A stretch of DNA of 64,000 bases from an uncultured Clostridia bacterium (GTDB taxonomy: Bacteria; Bacillota; Clostridia; Lachnospirales; Anaerotignaceae): assembly GCA_910583755.1 (NCBI GenBank), contig CAJTZO010000003.1, forward strand, positions 56,681 to 120,680, given 5' to 3'. Below, piece by piece: positions 35,039 to 43,649 of this stretch. Each line of letters starts with the position of its first letter. Positions within the stretch are counted from its first letter, which is position 1. The notes beneath the pieces are model-generated. The model worked only from the letters and a program-made list of their open reading frames with translations. It did no database searches and was not told the DNA's origin. A program made the translations under genes and the position numbers.

Positions 35039-35668
35039 TTACTCTGTAATTTTAAATAAGCTATCTTCTAACTCCACATTATAATCAAAGGTGTGATAAT
35101 TCAAATGATAGGTTTCATTCCCTTTTGTGTCATAGATAACAAACTGAACAGGCTTTAATGTTTCATTATCCACCCACAATTTTTCTGTTGCAGTATATTC
35201 ATTTCCACCCGGTATGACTGCCTCTAGCACAGTACAACGGCTTTCATCTAGGGCTGCTGCTTCTACAGAAACACCTTCTGATTGCATATAGTTTTTCATA
35301 AACTGTCCTAAAAATAATTCATTTCTTTGTTTATTTTCAGGCACTTCCTTAATAATTTTTTCAGAAACACGCGGATTGTATTGACATATTTTTTGTCCAT
35401 CAAATATAGTATAATTTCCTGCTACTGCTTCTGGTGCTGTCAATTCTAAGCGATACTCTCCTGTTGCTTTAAAATATTGTTTGGTTTCATATGTATTACT
35501 GCCTTTGTTAGAAAAACGTTCCATTGTTGCACTGCATTGATAGGTTTCCATTTCATTTAATTGCTTTTGTATTTTTTCCATTTCGGTTGCTTCTTCTATA
35601 GTTTTATTACATCCTACAAAAGCAATAGATAAGCAGGCAATACATAAAGCACAAATTGCTTTTTTCAT
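35039..35668 (-). CDS. LolA-fold lipoprotein related to germination protein GerS
   Basis: 209 residues with a lipobox IAFVGC after a short hydrophobic leader; Cys at residue 20. The body has the LolA/LppX pattern: an N-terminal helix (EEATEMEKIQKQLNEMETYQ), then strands such as QYFKATGEYRLELTAPEAV and QKICQYNPRVSEKII. In Clostridioides difficile the GerS lipoprotein, which supports cortex breakdown in germination, has this fold and lies beside alr2; proteins of this type commonly sit near mazF. GerS relation is inferred from fold and context. Confidence 0.75.
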   Translation of the reverse strand: MKKAICALCIACLSIAFVGCNKTIEEATEMEKIQKQLNEMETYQCSATMERFSNKGSNTYETKQYFKATGEYRLELTAPEAVAGNYTIFDGQKICQYNPRVSEKIIKEVPENKQRNELFLGQFMKNYMQSEGVSVEAAALDESRCTVLEAVIPGGNEYTATEKLWVDNETLKPVQFVIYDTKGNETYHLNYHTFDYNVELEDSLFKITE

Positions 35669-35731
35669 ATCCTTTCTCTCCTTATTTTATTATTCTTTAT
35701 TACTTTATGGAATCCTTCAAGCATATAGAAC

Positions 35732-35968
35732 GCTTTCTTCTAAGAAAGCAAAGTCTGTCAAAAAACTTTAAGGGGGGTTGGTCTTAAACTCTCACTTCTT
35801 TCTTGAAAGAAAGAAACAAAGAACTTTTAATGGAAACTTCGTTTCATCAAAAAGGATTGATTTTATAAGGAAAAACGCTAGTTTTTCCTTATAAATTTTT
35901 TGTCCAACTTTTTTTAAAAAAGTTGGTGGGTGTGGGTAAAACCCACAAAAAAAGACTTTATTGACAGT
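35732..35968 (+). repeat. Dispersed MITE-like repeat, copy F
   Basis: Core 35751-35968, from AAGTCTGTCAA to TTGACAGTG. Palindromes are partly decayed, but the TTCTTTCTTGAAAGAAAGAA and TGTGGGTAAAACCCACA modules are clear. A stem-loop GCTTTCTT-CT-AAGAAAGC (35732-35749) directly precedes it. Confidence 0.7.
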
Positions 35969-36135
35969 GTTAGTCTCCATTTCGTTCCGGTCGTTCAGCA
36001 ACGCAAACTTTTACTTCTTTCAAGAAAGAAGTAAAGAACTTTAAATGACGCAAAGCATAGACTGGGCAAAACCCAAGATTTTAAAGGAAGCTTTAGGCAT
36101 ATTAAAAGGAAATATTTTATAGTTATCCTTTGCCT
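35969..36135. repeat. Degenerate repeat-derived spacer
   Basis: Contains TTAGTCTCCATTTCGTTCCGG, related to sequence at 8709, an ACTTCTTTCAAGAAAGAAGT palindrome, and GACTGGGCAAAACCCAAGAT, related to the tails of family-B repeats. No gene is seen. Confidence 0.4.
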
Positions 36136-36789
36136 TTAATTTTCTTTTACAATAATATGACTTACCCAATCCAATAAAAAAATAGAACATGTTTCTAAAT
36201 TTTTTTCTGTTATTTTGGTTTGTGTAGTGGAAAGAATTTCTGCATCTTTGGGAGAAAGGGTTAATAACAATTCTTTTTTTGTTTTGCTATAAGTTCCAGT
36301 TTTTAAAAAAGATTTTGCCTGCAATAAAAATATAGTGGATTTATAAAGTGCTTTTAGGATTTCTGTACTTCTTTCATGGAGTAAATTATGACAAGCAGTA
36401 TGATAAATTGTACAAGCTGCTGTTTTTACTGCATTTTTGATTTCTTGTGTTGTAATAAGTGGTAATAGGCAGTTTAGTGTTCCTAAAATGGGAGTAGTGT
36501 CATAATAAAACTGAAATAATTCAGAAGCTGTCCAATGAAGCAGTTCTTGTTTTCCAGAAACAAAACCACAAAGTTTTTCTCTAAATGGTAAGGTATCAAT
36601 CATGTCTTTATATGTTAAAATTTGTTCTGCTTTTAAATTTTCTAAGATAACTACAACATCAATATCACTGTTTTCGGTTGCTTCCCCTCGTCCATAACTG
36701 CCTTGTATCCCAAAAAAGAATATTTCTTCTCCAAAAGTTTCGGTTAATTTTTTTTGAAACAAATCAAGGTATTGTTCTATTTCTATCAT
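36136..36789 (-). CDS. Nucleotidyltransferase-domain protein
   Basis: 217 residues. N-terminal minimal nucleotidyltransferase motif FFGIQGSYGRGEATENSDIDVVVIL with the Gly-Ser and the Asp-x-Asp; a third Asp is not obvious. The C-terminal helical part (about 90-217) looks like a HEPN-type bundle but lacks a clear R-x4-6-H motif. ATG with AGGAGGGC upstream; 9 bases after pgeF. Might be a resistance-type or regulatory NT; substrate unknown. Confidence 0.8.
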   Translation of the reverse strand: MIEIEQYLDLFQKKLTETFGEEIFFFGIQGSYGRGEATENSDIDVVVILENLKAEQILTYKDMIDTLPFREKLCGFVSGKQELLHWTASELFQFYYDTTPILGTLNCLLPLITTQEIKNAVKTAACTIYHTACHNLLHERSTEILKALYKSTIFLLQAKSFLKTGTYSKTKKELLLTLSPKDAEILSTTQTKITEKNLETCSIFLLDWVSHIIVKEN

Positions 36790-36798
36790 AGTGCCCTC

Positions 36799-37605
36799 CT
36801 ATTTTAATGCAATAATACCTGCCATATTTCCTCTGTCATTCCCCATAACTCTATGAGAATAAAATAAATCTGTATGGCACATAGTGCAAATTTTTGTGAA
36901 TTCAATGTTATTTTGTTTTACACCACAATCCATTAAAATACGTTTGTTGGTTTCCCATAAATCAATTTTATATCTTTCTGGGACAGTATCCTTCAGAATA
37001 ACATCATTTGCAAAGGCAAGTTTTTCCCGAAATTCTTTGACAACAGGCTTGTCTACTTGAAAACAGCATTGTCCAATAGAAGGACCAATTCCTGCTATTA
37101 TATCTTTTGGGTTAGTACCATAATTTTCTTGCATTTTTTCGATTGCTTTTTGAGCAATCCCATTCACAGTACCTCTCCAACCAGCATGAATGGCAGCAAC
37201 TGCTTTTTTGTTTGGGTCAAAAAGTAATATTGGTACACAGTCAGCACAAAATACAACAAGCTGTATTCCTGGAATATTTGTTATTAAACCATCTGTATTT
37301 TTAATGGTACTTACTTTTGTTACACCCATTCCTCTGTCTTGTTCCGTAACCACTCTGATGTTTGTTGTATGGGTTTGGTGGCAAAGTACAAAACTATTTT
37401 TATCAAAATCAAGGGTATCACAAAGAATATCATAATTTTGTAGCACTTTTTCTGCTTCTTCTCCTCTTGAAAAACTTAGATTAAATTCTGCATAAATACC
37501 AGTGCTGATACCTCCTAAACGTGTTGTTACACAATGTTTTACTGCATTTGTGTTTTCTAAATTTTGAAATGTTATATATTTTAAACTATTTTTTTGTTGA
37601 ATCAT
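36799..37605 (-). CDS. pgeF: Peptidoglycan editing factor PgeF (laccase-domain, YlmD/YfiH)
   Basis: About 268 residues. Start at the second of two ATGs after AGGAG; the frame opens at 37626. Motifs of the multicopper-polyphenol-oxidase-like fold: VTTRLGGIS, VLCHQTHTTNI, DGLITN, VVFCADCVPILLFDP, IHAGWRGTVNG and GIGPSIGQCCFQV, with the zinc-type His/Cys ligands. The enzyme removes wrongly incorporated residues from UDP-MurNAc peptides in E. coli, and homologues have purine nucleoside activity. Secure as family. Confidence 0.94.
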   Translation of the reverse strand: MIQQKNSLKYITFQNLENTNAVKHCVTTRLGGISTGIYAEFNLSFSRGEEAEKVLQNYDILCDTLDFDKNSFVLCHQTHTTNIRVVTEQDRGMGVTKVSTIKNTDGLITNIPGIQLVVFCADCVPILLFDPNKKAVAAIHAGWRGTVNGIAQKAIEKMQENYGTNPKDIIAGIGPSIGQCCFQVDKPVVKEFREKLAFANDVILKDTVPERYKIDLWETNKRILMDCGVKQNNIEFTKICTMCHTDLFYSHRVMGNDRGNMAGIIALK

Positions 37606-37673
37606 CATTTTTCTCCTATTCCTCAAATTTTTAAAACCTTGTAAAGTTAAAGTCCTTTCGATTCCTTCTTTAT

Positions 37674-38795
37674 TTAAGAAAGGAAAAAAGCATTTTCTAT
37701 ATAACGAAAATACAGTTTTGCATGTTTTTGCATAATTTCTGCTACATCAAAACGAATATCTTGTGTGCTAATGTTGTTTTCTGCAATATAATATTGTGCT
37801 GTTTCTGTAATTCGTTTCTGTTTTTCTTTGGTAACAGCTTCACAAGGAGCACCATTTTTTTCTGTTTGTCGGAATTTTACTTCTGTAAATACAAGCATAT
37901 TTTCTTTTTGTGCAATAATATCAATTTCACCAGAGGCACGACGGAAATTTCTTTCTAATATAGTATAGCCTGCTTTTTCCATTTCTTTGACAGCAATTTC
38001 TTCTCCTTTTGCCCCTTTTGCTTTGTTTTCTGAAGTTTGAATATTTTTGACAAATGATTTGCGATGAATGGCACAAAGACCATATTGTTTGATAGCATGG
38101 ATATGTTCTTCTGAACCATATCCTTTATTTTTTTCGAAAGCATATTGTGGATATAACTCTGCAAATTCTTTCATCATAGTATCTCTTGTAACTTTTGCGA
38201 TAATACTAGCGGCTGCAATGGAAATACTTTTTCCATCACCACCAATAATACCCTTTTGTGGTATTGTGATATTTGGAATATGTACCGCATCTGCTAATAT
38301 AAATTGTGGTGGAATAGAAAGCTTACTAATTGCTTCTCGCATGGCTTCATAAGTAGCCTGCAAAATATTAATTTTATCAATTTGCTCGGAAGATACTATA
38401 CCAATTCCATAAGAAATTGCTTTTTGACATATCACATCGTATAATTCTTCTCTTTTTTTGGCTGAAAGCTTTTTTGAGTCATTGATAAATTCTATTTTAC
38501 AATTTTTAGGTAGTATAACCGCAGCTGTTACAACAGGACCAGCAAGGGGACCACGCCCTACTTCATCAATTCCGGCAACCAAAGTGTAACCTTTTTGATA
38601 ACAGTCTTTTTCAAATTGAAGCATGTTTTCTAAACGAATCTGTTCTTTTTGAAAAGCTTCTATTTTTTTTTGAGAACTAGAAAGAATGTTTTGTACGCCT
38701 TTTCTAGTATCAGAATGGTATTCCTCTATTAATTTTGTTAAATTTTCTGGTGGTGTGTTAGAAAATTTTGTTTTAATTTCGTTTATTGTTTCCAT
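37674..38795 (-). CDS. rnhB: Ribonuclease HII fused to YraN-family (UPF0102) nuclease-like domain
   Basis: 373 residues with two domains. About 1-255 is RNase HII, which cuts RNA in RNA-DNA hybrids: VAGIDEVGRGPLAGPVVTAA, INDSKKLSAKKREELY, ILADAVHIP, and SIIAKVTRD with the catalytic acids present. About 256-373 is a YraN domain of the restriction-endonuclease-like fold: KGAKGEEIAVKEMEKAGYTI, RRASGEIDIIAQKE, LVFTEVKFRQ, with the E-x-D...E-V-K acids in place. In many Firmicutes rnhB and yraN are adjacent genes; here no stop lies between them, and the join is in frame. Activity of the second domain is unknown. Confidence 0.93.
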   Translation of the reverse strand: METINEIKTKFSNTPPENLTKLIEEYHSDTRKGVQNILSSSQKKIEAFQKEQIRLENMLQFEKDCYQKGYTLVAGIDEVGRGPLAGPVVTAAVILPKNCKIEFINDSKKLSAKKREELYDVICQKAISYGIGIVSSEQIDKINILQATYEAMREAISKLSIPPQFILADAVHIPNITIPQKGIIGGDGKSISIAAASIIAKVTRDTMMKEFAELYPQYAFEKNKGYGSEEHIHAIKQYGLCAIHRKSFVKNIQTSENKAKGAKGEEIAVKEMEKAGYTILERNFRRASGEIDIIAQKENMLVFTEVKFRQTEKNGAPCEAVTKEKQKRITETAQYYIAENNISTQDIRFDVAEIMQKHAKLYFRYIENAFFLS

Positions 38796-38935
38796 ATGTG
38801 TCCCCTCCTTTAGAAAACATAAGATAAAAATAAAATTTTTTTAATCATAGCACAAATGATGTGATAACACAAATATAGTTATTTTATATCTATTTATTGC
38901 ATATAGTAAAACAATCTTATTCTAAGGGTGAGAAT

Positions 38936-39847
38936 ATGCCAGAAAAGGTAGCACTTTACTGTCGTCTTTCCAATGAATATTATCATAGTGAAAGTATCCA
39001 AAATCAAAAGTTACTTCTTGTTGAATATGCGCATCAAAAAAATTGGGAAATATTTGATATTTATTGTGATGAAAATATTTCTGGATTAGAAAATAATCGT
39101 CCTGCTTTTCAACGTATGTTAACAGAAGCGCAACAAGGAAAGTTTTCTATTATTTTATGTAAAACGCAATCTCGCTTTACTAGAAATATGGCAACAGCAG
39201 AAAAATATCTAAATTATCTATTTCCAATATGGGGTATTCGTTTTGTTACAGTGGTTGACCAAATTGATACAAAAAATAAAAGAAATAAAAAAACACGTCA
39301 AATTAATGCGCTTGTGAATGAATGGTATTGTGAAGAATTGTCTGAGAATATTAAAAAAGTATTTTATCAAAAACAAAAACAAGGACAATTTTTAGGAAAT
39401 TATGCTCCTTATGGTTATCAAAAAAGTCCTGATGATAAACATAAACTTGTGATTGATAAAACAGTTGCACCGATAGTACATTTGATATTTGAACAATATG
39501 TATTTGAAAAAAAATCTTATGCTGCTATTGCAGCGTTTCTTACAAGCAAAGATGTTCCAACGCCTTCCCAGTATAAGCAAATGCAGCAAAAAGATACTGG
39601 CAGAAAAGGAATTAAAAATGTTGGTATATGGTCTGCTTCTACAATAAGGCATATCCTTCATAATGCAGTATATATGGGGGATATGGTACAAAATAAAGAG
39701 AATAAAGCAAGTTATAAATCTAAAAAAGTGGTTCCTGTTCCGCCTGAAAAATGGGTGACTGTAAAAAACACCCATGAAGCTATTATTCCTTATGACATTT
39801 TTGTACTTTGTTTAGAAAAAAGAAAAAAAGAAGCAAAGAAAGTTTAG
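38936..39847 (+). CDS. Compact serine recombinase lacking the C-terminal zinc-ribbon/coiled-coil
   Basis: 303 residues; ATG at 38936 after AAGGGTGAG. Resolvase catalytic domain about 1-140: VALYCRLS with the nucleophilic Ser, DENISG, RPAFQRML, and SRFTRN. Recombinase DNA-binding domain about 150-255: GYAPYGY-type NYAPYGYQ, YAAIAAFLTSKDVPTPS, WSASTIRHILHNAVYMGD. The protein ends at NTHEAIIPYDIF, where full large serine recombinases (450-550 residues) begin the zinc ribbon and coiled coil. No phage or att-like structure is seen nearby. It is the only plus-strand gene in a minus-strand block, so either a remnant or a compact form. Confidence 0.85.
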   Translation: MPEKVALYCRLSNEYYHSESIQNQKLLLVEYAHQKNWEIFDIYCDENISGLENNRPAFQRMLTEAQQGKFSIILCKTQSRFTRNMATAEKYLNYLFPIWGIRFVTVVDQIDTKNKRNKKTRQINALVNEWYCEELSENIKKVFYQKQKQGQFLGNYAPYGYQKSPDDKHKLVIDKTVAPIVHLIFEQYVFEKKSYAAIAAFLTSKDVPTPSQYKQMQQKDTGRKGIKNVGIWSASTIRHILHNAVYMGDMVQNKENKASYKSKKVVPVPPEKWVTVKNTHEAIIPYDIFVLCLEKRKKEAKKV

Positions 39848-39857
39848 TAAAAGCGAT

Positions 39858-39930
39858 GTTAAAAAAGTTGGTGAGACGTTTGTGTAGCACCAACTAGAGT
39901 AAAACGTAGACTTGAACAAAATCTAAGGTT
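39858..39930 (+). repeat. Family-B repeat tail (copy)
   Basis: GTGTAGCACCAACT, then AGTAAAACGTAGAC and AAAATCTAAGG. The same order (GCACCAACT, TAAAATGTAGAC, TTCAAGG) occurs at 55670-55710. No stem-loop remains in this copy. Confidence 0.45.
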
Positions 39931-39937
39931 TTACCGA

Positions 39938-40669
39938 TTAAGTCATACCGCCATCTATGATAAATATTTGTCCTGTTATAAAAGAGGCGGTATCTTCTCC
40001 TAAAAAAAGAGCTAGTTTTGCCACTTCTTCTGTTGTTCCTATCCTCATTAATGAAATTTCATCAATTAACATTTCCTTTTCCTGTTGATTAAAACAAGCA
40101 TTCATTTCTGTATCAATTACACCACAGCTAATTGTATTCACTCGAATTCCAGAAGGTCCTAATTCCTTTGCCATCGCCTTTGTAAAGGCATCAACACCAC
40201 CTTTTGAGGCAGAATAAACTGCTTCACAAGAAGCGCCTCTTTGTCCCCATATGGAAGAAATATTAATAATAGAACCACTATGACAGTGTAACATATGTTT
40301 TAATGCAATGTGTGTACAATGAAAGACAGATTCCAGATTTACAGATAATATTTTTTTCCATTGTTCTGGTGTCATGTCTGAAAATAGCCCTATATGCGCA
40401 ATACCAGCGTTATTGACTAAAATATCTACTCCAGAATATACTTTTTCAGTTTCTTGAAAAAGCATTTCACAATCTGCATAGCTGGAAACATCTGCTAAAA
40501 TGGCAATGCAATCAATTCCTTGTTGAATAAATTCTTTTTTTGTTGTTTCCAGTGCTTCTTTATCTTTGCTGCCATTTAACACAACAGAATAGCCTTTTTT
40601 TCCAAATAAAAATGCGATTGCTTTTCCGATTCCTTTGGAGGAACCTGTTACGAGTACCGTTTTTTTCAT
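39938..40669 (-). CDS. SDR-family reductase, YmfI/EF-P 5-aminopentanone reductase-like
   Basis: 243-residue NAD(P)H-dependent short-chain dehydrogenase. VTGSSKGIGKAIA for the nucleotide, NNAGIAH, the active-site SIWGQRGASCEAVYSASKGG with Ser, Tyr and Lys, and the end GQIFIIDGGMT. The IWGxxGASCE stretch and CGVIDTEMN are typical of the YmfI subgroup, which in Bacillus finishes the 5-aminopentanol modification of elongation factor P, rather than FabG itself. ATG with AGGAGAAC upstream, one base after tsaD. Subgroup call is inferred from motif. Confidence 0.85.
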   Translation of the reverse strand: MKKTVLVTGSSKGIGKAIAFLFGKKGYSVVLNGSKDKEALETTKKEFIQQGIDCIAILADVSSYADCEMLFQETEKVYSGVDILVNNAGIAHIGLFSDMTPEQWKKILSVNLESVFHCTHIALKHMLHCHSGSIINISSIWGQRGASCEAVYSASKGGVDAFTKAMAKELGPSGIRVNTISCGVIDTEMNACFNQQEKEMLIDEISLMRIGTTEEVAKLALFLGEDTASFITGQIFIIDGGMT

Positions 40670-40670
40670 A

Positions 40671-41687
40671 TTATCGTTCTCCTAATTTTAAACTAGGGTT
40701 TGCATTTAAATCTAAAGAATCCCTAATGCCTTTTTGGTATTCATAATAAGCTGCACAGCCTATCATTGCTGCATTATCTGTACAAAAAATAGGGGATGGA
40801 ATATTTAAGGTATAACCTCTTTTTTGACATTCTTCTTTCATTCTTTGTCTTAGTGCACTATTAGAGGCAACACCCCCTGCTAGTGCAATTTTATAAACAC
40901 CTTTTTGTTCTACTGCTTTCATTGTTTTTTGTACAAGAACATCAATGACTGCTGCTTGAAAACTTGCAGCTACATCTTCTGGTATTATTTTTTCACCAGT
41001 CATATTTGCCTTATTAATATAATTTAAAACAGCAGATTTTAGCCCGCTAAAGCTAAAATCATAACTATCTTCTTCCAAAAATATTCTTGGAAAAGAAATA
41101 GTTTCCTTTCCATTTTTAGCAGCAGCATCTATTTTTGGTCCACCAGGATAACCCATTCCAATCGCTCTTGCTACTTTGTCATAGGCTTCTCCAACTGCAT
41201 CATCTCTTGTTTTTCCTAATATCTCATATGTTCCATAGTCTGGTACAAATACAATATGAGTATGCCCTCCAGATACGACAAGTGCTATAAAAGGTGGCTC
41301 AAATTCTTTATTTTCTATATAGTTAGCACAAATATGTCCCTCTATGTGGTGTACACCGATGAAAGGTTTTTTTAAAGCAAAAGAAAGTGCTTTTGCTTCT
41401 GCAAGCCCCACCAATAAAGCACCAACTAGCCCCGGTCCATAGGTAACTGCAATGATATCAATATCTTGTAAAGTAACATTTGCCTGCTGTAATGCTTCCA
41501 TAATGACGCTATCTATATTTTCAACATGCTTTCTGGAAGCAATTTCTGGAACAACACCACCATATACTGTATGTAGTGCAATTTGAGAAGAGATAACATT
41601 GGAAAGTACCTCTCTGCCATTTTTTACAACTGCTGCTGCTGTTTCATCACAGGAACTTTCGATTGCAAGTATTCGTTGTTCTTCCAT
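40671..41687 (-). CDS. tsaD: tRNA N6-adenosine threonylcarbamoyltransferase
   Basis: 338 residues from the ATG before EEQRILAIESSCDET; a longer frame starts at 41705. Transfers threonylcarbamoyl to A37 of ANN-decoding tRNAs, with TsaB and TsaE. Motifs: ILAIESSCDETAAAVV, VPEIASRKHV, the metal motif HHIEGH, VVSGGHTHIV, GEAYDKVARAIGMGYPGGP and LAGGVASNSALR. Translationally close to the SDR gene (gap one base). Secure. Confidence 0.97.
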   Translation of the reverse strand: MEEQRILAIESSCDETAAAVVKNGREVLSNVISSQIALHTVYGGVVPEIASRKHVENIDSVIMEALQQANVTLQDIDIIAVTYGPGLVGALLVGLAEAKALSFALKKPFIGVHHIEGHICANYIENKEFEPPFIALVVSGGHTHIVFVPDYGTYEILGKTRDDAVGEAYDKVARAIGMGYPGGPKIDAAAKNGKETISFPRIFLEEDSYDFSFSGLKSAVLNYINKANMTGEKIIPEDVAASFQAAVIDVLVQKTMKAVEQKGVYKIALAGGVASNSALRQRMKEECQKRGYTLNIPSPIFCTDNAAMIGCAAYYEYQKGIRDSLDLNANPSLKLGER

Positions 41688-41708
41688 GTTGCTACATCCT
41701 TTCATTTT

Positions 41709-42437
41709 TTATAAATCTTTTTTGATAATATCCCTTATTTTGTCACGATGAAATTTGTTTTCTTTTTGAAATTCTACAGGTAAACGACATTTATATACAA
41801 AATGATAAATCAAAAGAAGCATATCCACTCCTAATGCAAGCACTGGAAATATAAAAAATAGAAATGCTCCTCCTATCAAAGACACATTTTTAAACAGCAA
41901 CATAACAAAGGTGCCTATCATATAATATAAATAAATTTCTCCTTTTATTTGAAATTGCTGCAATAGTAGATAGCCCAAAAATATGGCAATGGGAATGTCC
42001 CCTAAACTAATAGCTATGTGCTGTAATATCATAAATAATGCACCAATTGGTAAGCCGATTACAGAATAGATAAAAATGGAAATAACAGCAAATAACATAA
42101 GATATAATGTAATACCTGTTTTGATAACAGAACAGCCTTTTTTTAAAAGCAACATTGTGCCTTGCTCCCACTGGGGACGAAATAAAAATAAAATAAAAAA
42201 TCCGATAGCAAATTCAAATCCGCCTGCTAAAAGTAATATCCATTTGCTAGGGATATGTTGCAATATTAGATATAGTTTTGTCAGCCCGAAATAGGCAATC
42301 ATATTTTCTGCCAATTCTACAAAACCATTTAAGAACTGTACCAGTTCTAAAGGGTATCCATTGGAAAGCCTTAAACAAGTAATACCAATAACAATCGTAA
42401 TATAAAGTAAAAACCAATCTGATTTTCTCATTTCCAT
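41709..42437 (-). CDS. Multi-pass membrane protein, unknown function
   Basis: 242 residues with about six hydrophobic segments and a basic C-terminus. Not recognised. The start overlaps the stop of the anti-sigma gene by 10 bases, so it is translationally coupled to it and likely belongs to the same regulatory unit. It might be a third component of the sigma-factor system, or envelope protein; that is inference from position only. No catalytic motif is seen. Confidence 0.7.
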   Translation of the reverse strand: MEMRKSDWFLLYITIVIGITCLRLSNGYPLELVQFLNGFVELAENMIAYFGLTKLYLILQHIPSKWILLLAGGFEFAIGFFILFLFRPQWEQGTMLLLKKGCSVIKTGITLYLMLFAVISIFIYSVIGLPIGALFMILQHIAISLGDIPIAIFLGYLLLQQFQIKGEIYLYYMIGTFVMLLFKNVSLIGGAFLFFIFPVLALGVDMLLLIYHFVYKCRLPVEFQKENKFHRDKIRDIIKKDL

Positions 42438-42994
42438 TTACGCTCTGTTTCTTTTTTTCTTTTCAATAAAACATACTGTGTTGCACAAACAAAACAAAGC
42501 AAAAAAAGTAGTACAGAAAATCCTTTTGTCAATGTTTGGTCTGCCCATAGTATGAAATGTTCTATTCCTTTTTGTAGTGCTTGTTCTTGTTGTATAATAT
42601 TGTGTTCGATTGGTGCAATACTTTTTATCCATTGACTAAAGTAAAGGTTTTTTTCCAATAGTTTAAAAATAGATTTTTTATAAAAGACAAGAACAGCACC
42701 TGTACCAAATAACATTGTAAAAGTGCCCCAAAGGTACCCGGCAATTTTGTTTTTTATCGAATTTTTTTGTTCTGAGAGTGCTTGTATTTGCATCATTACA
42801 TTTGTTTCAAACCCTTCTGGTGCTTCATACAAAGGCATTTTTTCAAAAAGCTGTAACATATTATCATAAAATAAAAAATCTTCTTTACATTTTTGACATT
42901 GTTGTATATGTTGGTTTAATTCTTCTGCTTCTTGTTTTGTCATTTCTCCGTCCATATACTTCATAAGATATTTTTCCGTATCATAGCATTTCAT
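42428..42994 (-). CDS. Anti-sigma factor with zinc-finger (zf-HC2) domain
   Basis: 188 residues; ATG at 42994 after GGGGCG. The N-terminal 45 residues have the anti-sigma pattern MKCYDTEKYLMKYMDGEM and HIQQCQKC, the His-x3-Cys-x2-Cys zinc site. Two membrane segments follow: one near residues 85-105 (IAGYLWGTFTMLFGTGAVLVF) and one near 160-178. It overlaps the sigma-factor gene by 14 bases, a typical cognate pair. Expected to hold the sigma factor at the membrane until a signal releases it. Confidence 0.9.
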   Translation of the reverse strand: MKCYDTEKYLMKYMDGEMTKQEAEELNQHIQQCQKCKEDFLFYDNMLQLFEKMPLYEAPEGFETNVMMQIQALSEQKNSIKNKIAGYLWGTFTMLFGTGAVLVFYKKSIFKLLEKNLYFSQWIKSIAPIEHNIIQQEQALQKGIEHFILWADQTLTKGFSVLLFLLCFVCATQYVLLKRKKETERKWK

Positions 42995-43544
42995 GCGCCC
43001 CACCTTTTTCTATTTCCTTTTCTAAACTTTCTTTTAACATTTTTCGCCCCCGAAAGATTCTGTTTTTTACCTTAGATAAAGGCTCCCCTATAATATCTGC
43101 AATTTCCTGATAATGCAAACCCTGTTGATGATACAGCACAATGGGAATTTTATATAAATCCGGTAGTGCTTGTATAGCGTATTCCAGATATTTCTTTTTT
43201 TCTTTTTGAATGTATTCTTTTTCTGGAGTGCTGTTATTTGTTAGTTCATAAGAGATTTCTTCTATACTGATGGTTTCTTGCTTTCTTTTTCTACGATAAT
43301 CAATAACATGATTGGTGCTAATACGAATTAACCATGTAGAAAACTTATACTCTGGCTGATATTTGTCCAAATTTCTATAAAGTTTGATAAAAATTTCTTG
43401 GGCTAAATCATTTGCTTCTTCTGTATCATTGACCATACGCAATACAACAGAATAAACAAGATTTTTATATCTATTTAATAATTCTGCAAAAGCAGATTGG
43501 TCTCCAGATGCAGCTTGTTTTACCAGTTCATAATCTTTTTTCAA
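42981..43544 (-). CDS. ECF-type RNA polymerase sigma factor
   Basis: 187 residues, SigW-like. Region 2: FAELLNRYKNLVYSVVLRMV, NDLAQEIFIKLYRNLDKY, FSTWLIRISTNHVIDYRRKR. Region 4: LPDLYKIPIVLYHQQGLHYQ, EIADIIGEPLSKVKNRIFRG. TTG start with AGAGGAAA upstream. Encodes the first member of a three-gene overlapping unit with a zinc anti-sigma and a membrane protein. Autoregulation is usual in the family; no promoter match could be confirmed here. Confidence 0.94.
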   Translation of the reverse strand: MKKDYELVKQAASGDQSAFAELLNRYKNLVYSVVLRMVNDTEEANDLAQEIFIKLYRNLDKYQPEYKFSTWLIRISTNHVIDYRRKRKQETISIEEISYELTNNSTPEKEYIQKEKKKYLEYAIQALPDLYKIPIVLYHQQGLHYQEIADIIGEPLSKVKNRIFRGRKMLKESLEKEIEKGGAHEML

Positions 43545-43649
43545 TTTGTTTTCCTCTTTCTAAAAACATAACATGGTATCATCAATATTTAAAAAATACG
43601 AAAAAATATGATATTTGTTTCTTTTTATTTTATCATGACTATTTTGCCA

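Noticed and set aside
34902..35084. Plus-strand 60-codon frame and a minus-strand 24-codon frame (MPPVGDTVTRPKSRRY) in the mazF leader
   Set aside because: Neither has a good ribosome site. The sequence is better explained as structured RNA or leader with complementary arms, though a short peptide cannot be fully excluded.
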